DNA from: Bipolaris cookei
Taxonomy: Eukaryota; Ascomycota; Dothideomycetes; Pleosporales; Pleosporaceae
NCBI GenBank assembly: GCA_002286855.1
Contig: NRSV01000031.1
Span: 310,001 to 374,000 of the forward strand
Direction: 5' to 3'
DNA length: 64,000 nucleotides
In this document: in pieces, positions 11,050-19,650 of the stretch
How the letters are laid out: each line of letters begins with the position of its first letter
How positions within the stretch are numbered: position 1 is the stretch's first letter
Position numbers and translations under genes: made by a program
Notes under the pieces: model-generated
Told to the model about the DNA's origin: nothing
Database searches by the model: none
Seen by the model: only the letters and a program-made list of their open reading frames with translations

Positions 11050-12594
11050 TCACTCCTCCTCAGACTCCGCATCACTTTCCACAACAGCAGCCCTGCAGGG
11101 ATTACCGTCACCAATCCTCCAACCACTTCCATTCCTTGCGATGAGACCCTCGTCGAGCAAATAAGACTCGAGTCTTATATCATTATACCAAGTAGCGCAG
11201 TCAAGCATATCAGCTCGACTCACATGATCCTTCTCAAGATGGCGTCCAATATGCTCGATTCGCTCATCCCAAGAATTCGCGCCTTCGAATTTGCAGTTGC
11301 AAAAGAGGCAGCTGGAATGCTGTGGCGGGTCTCGCAGCCAGCGGTTGCAGCGGTTCTGGTGCTCGGAGAGATTGGCTTCAGTGACGGGGTATTCTTTGGT
11401 AGATTGGGGAGACTTGTCTTTGGGGGCAGCGTGCATGCGGCGGAGATGCTGTGTGAAGAGGTCTTTGCGATTGAAGTCGTTGTGGTATAGAGCGTCGTCA
11501 TCTGGGTCTACCGACGGTGGGCAGAGATCGCAGCGCCAGTAGCCGAGCTTGATGTGTTGGGTGCTGACGTGCCTCTTCCACTCGTTCTTGGAGACAAAGT
11601 CGGACTTGCAGCCATATACAGCGAAGGGGCAAGGGAAGGGGCGGCAATACTCAGGGTAGGTGTTCAGATCGATAGGGCTCTGAGAGGCTTTCGAGGTCCG
11701 GCGTTGTTTCTTCTCGGATTTGGTCGATGTCGTAGGACTTGTCGCATGGGAGTCCTTGCGAGTATGTGCGCGACGCTTTGATCTACGACTAGAGCTGTTG
11801 CTCGACGCTGTAGACCTTTTCCTCTTATTAGACCGACTAGACGTCGGGCTATACTCGGAATCCGAAGTGGACTCCTCGGGGAAATCGACCAGTTCGACTG
11901 ATTGAGCGTCTCGTGTGGAGAGTCCGATTGCCGAGTCTGCATAAGTCGTGTACTCTGTTGTCTCTTCTGTCCTGACGGTTCCTTGCTCGTGGCTAGGGAT
12001 AGCCTCTTGTTTGATATTACCATCTTCGACTTCCTCTGCAACTGCCTCCGTCACGGGGGTGTATTCGAGTTGGCGAAGGGTACAATTACCTGGAAACATT
12101 GGAATGTCCAGCTGATAAGAGCCATTATGAGATTTTTCAGTCGATGAACAGGAGAACGAGGCCTGAGGGTATTCCATCGGACCAGCGTATGGAATAGCAT
12201 GGTACATGTACGGAGACCGCAGCTCGTCCTGGGTATTCTGACTAGTGTTGCCAGAGGACGTACAGTCAGGCGAGGGATGTCGAAGAACGTCTGATGAGTG
12301 CCATTGATGCTCTAGATGTGCTGCGTACTGGCTGTGTAGGGGTATGTTTGCCTGTAACATGCCGTTGCTGAAGGGGTACAGGTCGTCCATGAAACGCTGC
12401 ATGGGTGGAACTTTGATGCTGCCGTCATCGAATTCATTGAAACAAATGTTTTCTTCCAAGGGAAAATTTACTGCGTGCTGCTTGTATGTGTACATGTAGC
12501 TGTCGTGGTTTGTGTTCCAGGTAGGAAAGCGAGATTCCTCCATGGCTTGTATTTGCGACAAGTCTCCAAATTGACGGGTGTCCATAGTGAACAT
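11050..12594 (-). CDS. C2H2 zinc-finger protein (fungal family)
   Basis: Single coding exon of about 514 residues, starting at ATG 12594 (MFTMDTRQFG). The open frame continues upstream, but that part is intronic or untranslated. The N-terminal half is low complexity and acidic, followed by a Ser/Arg/Lys-rich basic stretch that could be a nuclear localisation signal. Zinc-binding units lie in the last third: FPCPFAVYGCKSDF with a following WKRHVSTQH; WRCDLC with TQHLRRMH; and a final CLFCNCKF with the WDERIEHIGRHLE motif. The same end module (WDERFDHIAEHLE) occurs in the C2H2 protein at 27631-30455. A nuclear DNA-binding regulator is likely; the target is unknown. Confidence 0.85.
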   Translation of the reverse strand: MFTMDTRQFGDLSQIQAMEESRFPTWNTNHDSYMYTYKQHAVNFPLEENICFNEFDDGSIKVPPMQRFMDDLYPFSNGMLQANIPLHSQYAAHLEHQWHSSDVLRHPSPDCTSSGNTSQNTQDELRSPYMYHAIPYAGPMEYPQASFSCSSTEKSHNGSYQLDIPMFPGNCTLRQLEYTPVTEAVAEEVEDGNIKQEAIPSHEQGTVRTEETTEYTTYADSAIGLSTRDAQSVELVDFPEESTSDSEYSPTSSRSNKRKRSTASSNSSSRRSKRRAHTRKDSHATSPTTSTKSEKKQRRTSKASQSPIDLNTYPEYCRPFPCPFAVYGCKSDFVSKNEWKRHVSTQHIKLGYWRCDLCPPSVDPDDDALYHNDFNRKDLFTQHLRRMHAAPKDKSPQSTKEYPVTEANLSEHQNRCNRWLRDPPQHSSCLFCNCKFEGANSWDERIEHIGRHLEKDHVSRADMLDCATWYNDIRLESYLLDEGLIARNGSGWRIGDGNPCRAAVVESDAESEEE

Positions 12595-12605
12595 TGGGAC
12601 AAAGG

Positions 12606-12686
12606 CTAAATATAAGGTTAAAATAGCTGGACTGAATGATAACATTAGAATAAACATATCTAATATTGCTCGACATTGGTACTTAC
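12606..12686 (-). other. 5' UTR intron of the C2H2 gene
   Basis: On the minus strand a GTAAGT donor (12686) and a TTTAG acceptor (12606) bracket 81 nt just upstream of the start codon. The upstream exon has an in-frame TAG and no usable ATG, so the intron lies in the leader. Confidence 0.55.
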
Positions 12687-14393
12687 TCCAACCGTATCCA
12701 GAGATGCCCTAGTTTAAGGTATCACTTTTTCTGCGATGGCAGTCTGCAAGTCAAACCCCAAGAATATAAGGGGGCCAGATGAAAGATATCAAAACCAAAA
12801 GAGGCGGAGCATGTATCAGGAACGTGGTGGATATCCAAGGCAGCAAACCAGAGTAGTTTGCTATCGGGTTGCACTGCCCTCGAATTCCGGTACTATGGTG
12901 TACCTCCACCCTCAGGCTCTCATGGCCTACAGTGTTTTATGCTGAGAGTCCTCGCAGAGCCGCATCACAGCCACCAATAAAAGGTGAGTTGCCTTGGCGT
13001 GTGTTCATCTTGCGCGCTTCAGCTTCACCGGTGGACCGAACCCCTTGTTCAAGCAAGCACAGCTGTTCAGCCACCACTTATCTTACAGGGCTCTGGCTCC
13101 TGCCGTCTGCCGTCACGGGCGCATAGAGTGTAAGCTCCACCCTGGAGCTGCAAATCAAAAAGCAATCTCTCTAGTTTGGGTCGATCACTGCCGTATGGCG
13201 ATACGACCAAGCCAGCCCGAGTCAATGAGCTGCTCCGCGGACACGATAGCTTGCAGAATGTGTCAGAAAGAGGGTACGGGCCATGTGCACGTTCAAGATG
13301 TCAACCCGCAGGCCCACCAGTTTGACCGTTGGGGGCCAAAAAATGAACAAGCAAAAGGACGGACAGACGGACGACGCGCATTAGAAGGACGAACCACCTA
13401 CAAGACAGTGCCGACATCTCTCTTGGGAGGCCGCGCATAAGGGTTCGTGGCCAGTCGCTGCTCTGCTGCTAGACCGGGTGACTGGCACCAAGGATGCGAT
13501 TGTTCCGAGAGCCATATCGCACAAGCGATGGCTGATGGCAGGCAAAGATCCCGACGAAGAGGAAGCGCTATTGCCATTGTGGATGGAGTGTGGAGGGTAA
13601 GAGGGTGGAGGAGTGGCATCTTTGATTGGAGCTCATTGCAGGATGGCTCACCAGAACGAGGGGCGCGTCTCGCCCAAGACGACTCGATTTGGGCATCGAG
13701 ATAGGGTAGAACATGGTCTACCGGACAGTGTTTTCTATGGCTTGTTTAGGATGGATACATCTGTGATGCTGCTCGTGTAAACTGTATGGTGAAGGTAAAA
13801 AGAATACGCCTAGGCCGTCTCAACATTTGTGTATCCCGTACGACTTGATGGAGTTGCCTTACAAACTAGGCAGTATGGTGCGTTGGCAAAGGCGCAATTG
13901 GGGGCGGAGCATGGCATGCTGTAATGGTGGCCGACGAGTGGCGGCCAGGCAACATGGGCTTTGGAGGACTCGCTTGCAGGACAACGCGCCTGGAGGACTT
14001 GCTGTTACCCCTGCGTCGGTATGTGGACAAGCTGGACATGGTTATCGTCAATCAGTAGTTGCTACTATTTGTCAGGAGATTATCGGGCGACGCAGTGCAT
14101 AAGTCGAGAAAGTTTCAAGCTGTTGTGATTAGTCCCTCGCACAAGATGCCTTGCTTGGCACCTGATCCCCGAAGGCGTCCATGTTAGTCCGCAAGCCATA
14201 ACACCACTGCCCCCAAAGTTGTGCGACTGGAACATTATGCAGGACACTCATGGAATCGCTCCTCTTCCACAAGGAATCCAAACAGGCATGGTTGACGCTG
14301 GATAATCATTCTTCTGGGCTGGTCCTCGATACTAAGGACGCCACTTGACTACAGGGCTGAGCGACAGCTAGTACCTAGCACAGTGTAGCGACA
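12687..14393. other. Intergenic, no gene seen
   Basis: 1.7 kb between the C2H2 promoter and the 3' end of EMC3. The largest frames (about 85-148 codons) are compositionally biased and lack domain or splice support. Confidence 0.55.
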
Positions 14394-15659
14394 TCACGCT
14401 CCAAGTTTAGCAACCAGTCGGTCTTCAATTCCCTCCAATATCCATCGGTGCTCCAGCACCTCCAGATTCTCGGCTTCATTGAGGAAGAGCTTGTCAGGGT
14501 CTTGCTCGGGGCCCATCATACCACCCGCACCTGGATTCGCCATGGCCATCTGTTGTGAAACCTGGTTGGCAGCTGAAGGCCCACTGTTAGCTTGAACTAG
14601 CAAGCAGGCGAATGTCTACTGAACACGTACCATTGTTGCTTCCTAGGATAAAGTTGTAGACGGGCTGCAGGCCGAACAATGTCAGGAAGTACCAGGACAA
14701 ACTCGACACCCATCTAACGTCGAGGTCGCGAGTACCTACTCCAGACTGGAGCATAGACTTGAATTGTGGCGTTAACGGGAAAGGTAGTTTCACTGTGTAG
14801 TCGCGCCAATTAGCATGTATCCATATTGCTTTTTCAACACGGGAGATGCAGCAATTCTATGCAAACCCATGACTCGGGAGCGCGAAACCAACAATCACTC
14901 GCTTTCCCATGTATACAGGAACCAAGCAAAACGGAATTCGGCCCCGCTTGAAACATTCTAGAGCAAAGATCCGAGCTGCCAGCTGAAAACACCCTATATC
15001 TAAAGGCCCAGAGATGCAAGCTCTGGAATACGAGAAGCCATTCGTTTCTCTACAACCCGGCACTTCAGCAAAGGAAACCAAGACTTACTAATAACGAAGC
15101 CCGAAAAAAAGGCATTGATCCAGCCCATAATCAGCGTCTGAGGAATCATCATCGTCATCTGGCCCTTCATCATGCCCATCATGCCCTCCATAGCCGCGGG
15201 ATCACTCATGGGATTCGGTCTGGGCTTCCCCCTCATCTCGGGCTCCGCGAGGAACTTTCCCTCCTGGAACGCCTGCACCATGTATGCCTTGCGCGCCGCA
15301 AATGAGGCGGGCGAGATGACGTGCGCATTTGTGCGCAGGTTGATGCCGCGAACGAGGGAGCGCTGCTGCCGGATCTTAGGGAGGTCTTGTTTCTTGGGCG
15401 TGGATTGCAGCAGTGTCATGGCGTAGTGGCGGAGGATACCGGTAAGGACCTTGAGATGGGCGTCAGACTGAGGTGCATCATGGAAAATTGTTGGAAATAG
15501 ATATGTACCATGACGACTGTAATGGGGAGTAGAATCCACCAACTATAATAGAAATATTAGTAGTCGTCTTTCGTCGCAACAATGCATCCACCAAAGGTCG
15601 TAAACAACGTACAACAGGGCAGGATCCCTATGGATCGTCTGGACTACGGGCTGCCCCAT
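14394..15659 (-). CDS. EMC3: ER membrane protein complex subunit 3
   Basis: Membrane-embedded insertase subunit of the EMC, related to the Oxa1/YidC group, acting in the ER membrane. Five exons: 15659-15613, 15542-15509, 15449-15089, 14792-14631 and 14572-14394, with introns of 70, 59, 296 and 58 nt, giving 260 residues, the usual EMC3 length. Each junction was fixed by frame and family sequence: ITVVM joins VLTGILRHYA; FFSGFVI joins KLPFPLTPQFKSMLQ; LGSNN joins AANQVSQQM. In the last intron a nearer AG would leave only 34 nt, so the CAG behind a CTAAC branch was preferred. Other marks are LLQSTPKKQDLPKIRQQRSL and the C-terminal GPEQDPDKLFLNEAENLEV. Intron 3 is unusually long for this window. 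Confidence 0.93.
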
Positions 15660-15796
15660 GGTTGGCGAGAACAGGCGAATTGCGCGTGATGGGCGGACGT
15701 TGAAGGGAGGGTGGAGGGGTGATGTTCAAAGTCGATGGTTGTCGTTCGGCCCAGAAACGAAGGTCGAGAGTCGAGAGCTACTCCGCCGCCGTTGAG

Positions 15797-15945
15797 TACG
15801 GGTGACGACTACGCCCCAAAGGTCGGAATTCAAAACCCCAAATTTAAAACTGCAAACAAAAAACTGCAAACAACAAAACCTCAAGTTCAAAACTGCAAAA
15901 ACAAAACCCCATATTTAACATTATAAAAATAAATATAAAATCCCC
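15797..15945 (+). repeat. Left terminal inverted repeat
   Basis: Matches the reverse complement of 16977-17110 along its length, at roughly 90 percent by eye. Most differences are C/T or A/G transitions. It carries one extra internal copy of an ACTGCAAAC-containing unit of about 14 nt, which explains its greater length. Confidence 0.85.
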
Positions 15946-16652
15946 AACCTTTCTTAGTATATATCGAAGTTAGTACGATTAGTGCAAGCTCTACATAGCT
16001 GTTGCTTTAGCTATTACATTAAAAAACAAGATTGGTTAGAAGTGACAAAACCTAATAACTCCTGGGTATAATCTGTTCAATTTTGTAGGGTAGGATACTA
16101 GGGCTATACTAGAAGAGATGTAGCCACGCTATAGCCTAATGAAGCCTATGCGCCTCCATTTTTGTGCGTCCCAATCATGACGGCCTGCAAGATAGTATGG
16201 TAGCCACCTAGCATACTCGCAATGTGAATAACGTGTTCTACATCCTTTTTCATGATTGTGACGCGCTTAGCATGGATAGTAGCTAGGTGTTACACGGGGT
16301 TAGGCTATACTTCCTTAGCTTTGATCCGGGTTAGGGCGAAGCAGGCAAACGCAGTAAGCCGTGCGATTGTCTGGCGATTCGTGTGGAAAAGAGTTATGGA
16401 TGTAACCAAAGTAAAGACAATCAATTCTATGTCAAATAGAATAACTAAGTATCAATTTGGGGAAGAGAAGACCTTATAAGACTTGACCATGACGAGAGTA
16501 ATAATGAAATCCATCCATCCTTATATTCTCAGTGCTTCTGGTCTTACCATCTTTTCATGCACTGCCATCCCGGATGGCCAGCCTTGGCGGAATGATACAT
16601 CACGTGACCTTGAGCCCCGCGATGATCATTACCTTCTAACCAGAGTTCGCAA

Positions 16653-16695
16653 CAAGCAAGTCAAGTTGACTTTGAAAACTTGCTTGACTTGCTTG
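16653..16695. repeat. Perfect 13-bp palindrome arms inside the element
   Basis: CAAGCAAGTCAAG (16653-16665) and its exact reverse complement CTTGACTTGCTTG (16683-16695) are separated by 17 nt. Related ACTTGCTTGACTTG and AACTTG words recur to about 16790. Such short repeated words resemble the subterminal repeats of hAT-type elements; that assignment is inference. Confidence 0.7.
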
Positions 16696-16800
16696 GCACT
16701 ATTTTCAAATAAAATGATACTTGCTTGACTTGGGAGCAACATTGGAAAAGCTTACTTGATAAACTTGAATAACTTGGGTAACTTGGACAATTTTTATATT

Positions 16801-16914
16801 ATGGGTAGCAGCAGCACGTTGTGCAGTCTTAAACTGGTCTATACAAAAGGCCTGAAGAGCTAGAATAATTCTACCTTCTCGCTGAGTTAGAAAATTCTTA
16901 TGTTGTTGATGCAT
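16801..16914 (-). pseudogene. Pogo-type transposase N-terminal HTH fragment
   Basis: From ATG 16914 the minus strand encodes MHQQHKNFLTQREGRIILAL followed by QAFCIDQFKTAQRAAATHNI. This fits the N-terminal psq-like helix-turn-helix of Fot1/pogo transposases (EREGRIQLA...RAAARxYNV pattern). The match stops where the CAAGTT-type repeats begin, so the gene was probably interrupted or deleted there. Confidence 0.6.
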
Positions 16915-16976
16915 AGTGTTTCGCACAAGATGTTCTCAATGCCGAAAAAGTATCCGGCTCAGTGGTCTTTTATGTT

Positions 16977-17110
16977 AGGGTTTTCTATTTATTTCTATAG
17001 TGTTAAATATGGGGCTTTGTTTTTGCAGTTTTGAATTTGAGGTTTTGTTGTTTGCAGTTTTAAATTCGGGGTGTTGAATTCCGACCTTTGGGGCGTAATC
17101 GTCACCCGTA
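16977..17110 (-). repeat. Right terminal inverted repeat
   Basis: Reverse-complement partner of 15797-15945. It ends in TCGTCACCCGTA and is followed by GTTGAG. Confidence 0.85.
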
Positions 17111-17303
17111 GTTGAGGCTCCGGCGGGACGACCAGGGTCCGCGCGCTTTGCCCTTGTGGAAAGGTGTCCCATCCACGACGAGCCACGCTCATCACCAATT
17201 CCTCCTTCGCAAAGAAACGAGCGCTGGGCTCCGCTATCTTGAACTGTTTGTCCCCGGTATCTCTCTAGTCTAGTTTGTGCATATCAACTTTGAGAAAATA
17301 AAC

Positions 17304-18135
17304 ATGTCGGCAACTCAGAAAATCGCAGTGCACTCGCTGCCAGGTACGTTGTGCAGGATACTCAATGTTTAGGAACCTCCAATTCACACATAGCTGTATA
17401 TATGTACTCTTCAAATACTGATACTCATTGTGCACAGATCTCAAGAGCACAACAGACGACGCCCTCCCTAATTACCTCAACAGCCTCAAGTTTAAGCAAA
17501 TCCATACGAGCACCGATATACGATTAGTACTGGGCTACACAGCCGTCACCATCGCCGGCGCCCTCTTCTACTATGACTGGAAGTTCGGCTGGGAAGCTAG
17601 CAAGCCCTTCACCCTCCCCGCCGTAGTCGCCTACTTTGTACTCAATAGCATCTTCACCTACTGGCTGTGGTTTGTGGAAAAGGGCCTCGTGTACGAGGGC
17701 GAGGGCAAGACAGGCAAGGTATGCATTCGACACCGCCAAAAAAGTAAAACTAGGGAGAGACCGACTAAAGGTGCAAAGCTACGAATATCTTCTTGGACAA
17801 AGAAACACATTCCCATTTACGAATGCGACGTCGTATTCACGCCCGCTCCATATGCCTCGAATCCCAAACAGATACTGCACATTCGCGCCCCCATGACACG
17901 CTGGTTCACAGAGGATGGCTACTTTGTCGCAAAGCCTTTCCAGCAGTGGCTCGCATCGGAGATTCCTGTCGTCGGCGCTGCGGACCCGAATAACGTGGTC
18001 GAGGAGATTGGCAGGGGAAGTGCGAGCATGGACACGACATTGAACCTAAACAGCTCCAATGCCGTCGACATTCTGCAGCAGCTCAAGACTAGCGGGGCCA
18101 AATTCGCAAGCGGCGAGGCCCAGAGACGGAGGTAG
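17304..18135 (+). CDS. SPC2: Signal peptidase complex subunit 2 (SPCS2/Spc25-like)
   Basis: Accessory subunit of the ER signal peptidase complex, thought to link it to the Sec61 channel. Exon 1 is 17304-17343 (MSATQKIAVHSLP), a 94-nt intron lies at 17344-17437, and exon 2 is 17438-18135, giving about 245 residues if read through. Family marks are TDDALPNYLNSLKF, a hairpin of two membrane segments (VLGYTAVTIAGALFYYDW and LPAVVAYFVLNSIFTYWLWF), and a cytosolic tail with WTKKHIPIYE. An in-frame 60-nt stretch at 17719-17778 (GTATGC to GCAAAG) may be a further intron; its removal would join GKTGK to LRISSWTKKH, which fits the family better. The gene is divergent from EMC3, with the inverted-repeat element between them. 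Confidence 0.88.
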
Positions 18136-18438
18136 GCATGCATCATGTCTCGGAGAGCGCGGAGTTGAGATGCGCAAGGCATCGGAGACGGACACTTTTC
18201 TTGGTAGAACATAATTGCAAGCATTGGCCATGGCCCCTCAGACTGTTATAAAAAGTTGAAAATTGGTCGACGGTGATAGAAGGGAAACCCAAGGACACCC
18301 GACACCATTTTCGTTAGGTTGGAGTGTTGTATGACATGTGTACACATACAAAATACCTCCGAATGCTCATGACATGGAACTTTTGGCCTTTCCTCGGATA
18401 TTCAATCTTATCTTGTTTTCCTACACCCCCATCTACAA
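18136..18438. other. Short convergent intergenic gap
   Basis: About 300 bp holding the 3' ends of SPC2 and the convergent hypothetical gene. Nothing else seen. Confidence 0.6.
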
Positions 18439-19650
18439 CTACTCTTGCTCCAGCATAGGCAGCACTTCAAGTTCTCGTTGTATAATTCTCTCAAACTCTT
18501 CCCTGTCAATACCCGAAGCTCTCGCCAACCGGAACAGGCTCTTGATGTCTGTACTGATGTGCTGCTTAATGGCAAGCTCCGCTTGACTGGAGCTTTCTGC
18601 TTTCTGTTCAAGCCTCTCAATCGAGTTTGAAGACGCTGAAGAAGATGGTCGTGGGTGATTTAGTGCATTGGCCGCTATTTCTCGGTCTTGGCCGACCGAC
18701 GTGAGATGTAAGGCGCCGTCGTTACCGTGGATGCCATCACCATTCATCAGCCCGTTTGTATGTACTGATGCAATGGATGAGTCGTAGCCATTGGGACTGA
18801 AGTTGGATGTATCGAGAGCTTCAGTTTGAGGTCCGCGGGCGTAGCTGAGAGCGTTGCCATTCAATGTAGACTCTCCTGCAGCTGGGCTTTCTTCGTCAGG
18901 GTCATGTGCATCAAGCGCTGGTTGAACCTCGGAAGCGTAACGCGCGAAATACTCGAGTTCTGATTGCGTGGGCCCAACTTGCGTTTGGCTGTTGCTTATT
19001 GGGGCAGGAGAACGCCTAGGCTGTGGTGTTCTCCCAGGAGTCTGGTCATACGCGGCCCAGTATGAGCCATCATCCTCGTCTTCCTCTACGGCCACTTCTG
19101 GCTCAAGAGCCACTTGCTGGATTTTGACGCCGTTGCTCTTCGCGGTGCCCGACTTTCGCCTGAAGCCTGCTTCGTTTGCATCGGCGACGTTCTTGAACCA
19201 TTCTGTGCCGTCCTCGGCGTCTGCTAGCCCTCTCAGCTCCGCCAGCAGCCAGCGACTTCCCCCTTCAACGCCTGTGCACCAAAGGTAGGTAGGTATGATT
19301 CCATATTCGCTCAGCACCAGTTTTGCATGCAGTGTCTCGGCGTCTGATCTTCGATACAAGATCTCGTCTGGCTCTTCAACCTCAATTTCGCCCGAAGAGG
19401 GATGTGGCTCGACGTCGATTTTCTCAATGACATCTGGGAGCCGAGACGCCACTTCCTGGTCCCAAGACAGCAGCGGAAGCCACTTGCTAGAGGATAGAAG
19501 CTGAACACGCTGGCGAAGTATGGGCGAGAGAAGAGGAAGAAGGCCTGGAGGCACGTCTTTAGATGCATTTGCTGTTGCTAGGCAGGCGAGTAGCGGTGGG
19601 AGGAGCTCTCTCGAGTCGGGCTGTGGGATGATTTCGCTGAGTCCAGGCAT
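18439..19650 (-). CDS. Conserved fungal protein of unknown function
   Basis: Single exon, 403 residues from ATG 19650. The N-terminal half is ordered and helical in character (ELLPPLLACLATANASKD, LLSSSKWLPLLSWD), followed by LSEYGIIPTYLWCTGVEGG. The middle is a Pro/Ser/Glu-rich linker. The C-terminus carries a short helical stretch (IKQHISTDIKSLFRLARASG, then EEFERIIQRELEVLPMLEQE). No known catalytic motif, signal peptide or membrane segment is visible. The frame is intact, uses no rare composition and lacks repeats, so it is very likely a real gene. I do not recognise the family. Confidence 0.75.
   Translation of the reverse strand: MPGLSEIIPQPDSRELLPPLLACLATANASKDVPPGLLPLLSPILRQRVQLLSSSKWLPLLSWDQEVASRLPDVIEKIDVEPHPSSGEIEVEEPDEILYRRSDAETLHAKLVLSEYGIIPTYLWCTGVEGGSRWLLAELRGLADAEDGTEWFKNVADANEAGFRRKSGTAKSNGVKIQQVALEPEVAVEEDEDDGSYWAAYDQTPGRTPQPRRSPAPISNSQTQVGPTQSELEYFARYASEVQPALDAHDPDEESPAAGESTLNGNALSYARGPQTEALDTSNFSPNGYDSSIASVHTNGLMNGDGIHGNDGALHLTSVGQDREIAANALNHPRPSSSASSNSIERLEQKAESSSQAELAIKQHISTDIKSLFRLARASGIDREEFERIIQRELEVLPMLEQE

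Larger units (their letters stand above)
15797..17110. mobile_element. 1.3-kb inverted-repeat DNA transposon / MITE
   Basis: About 1,314 bp bounded by long terminal inverted repeats starting TACGGGTGACGA. The repeat GTTGAG lies directly outside both ends (15791-15796 and 17111-17116) and looks like a target-site duplication; alternatively the terminal TA is the duplicated target, as in Tc1/mariner elements. The interior is AT-rich and full of stops, with a pogo-like helix-turn-helix fragment and a nested palindrome. It sits between the start codons of EMC3 and SPC2. A non-autonomous or decayed pogo-group element is the best reading; the family name is unknown. Confidence 0.82.

Noticed and set aside
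13447..13704. 85-codon frame with possible small-protein character
   Set aside because: No signal peptide, no Cys pattern of secreted effectors, no intron structure.
14597..14630. 34-nt intron as the last EMC3 intron
   Set aside because: The nearer TAG acceptor gives a too-short intron; the CAG at 14573 has a CTAAC branch and yields the family sequence NNAANQVSQQM.
16252..16479. 75-codon plus-strand frame inside the inverted-repeat element
   Set aside because: Lies on the strand opposite to the HTH fragment and has no transposase motif.
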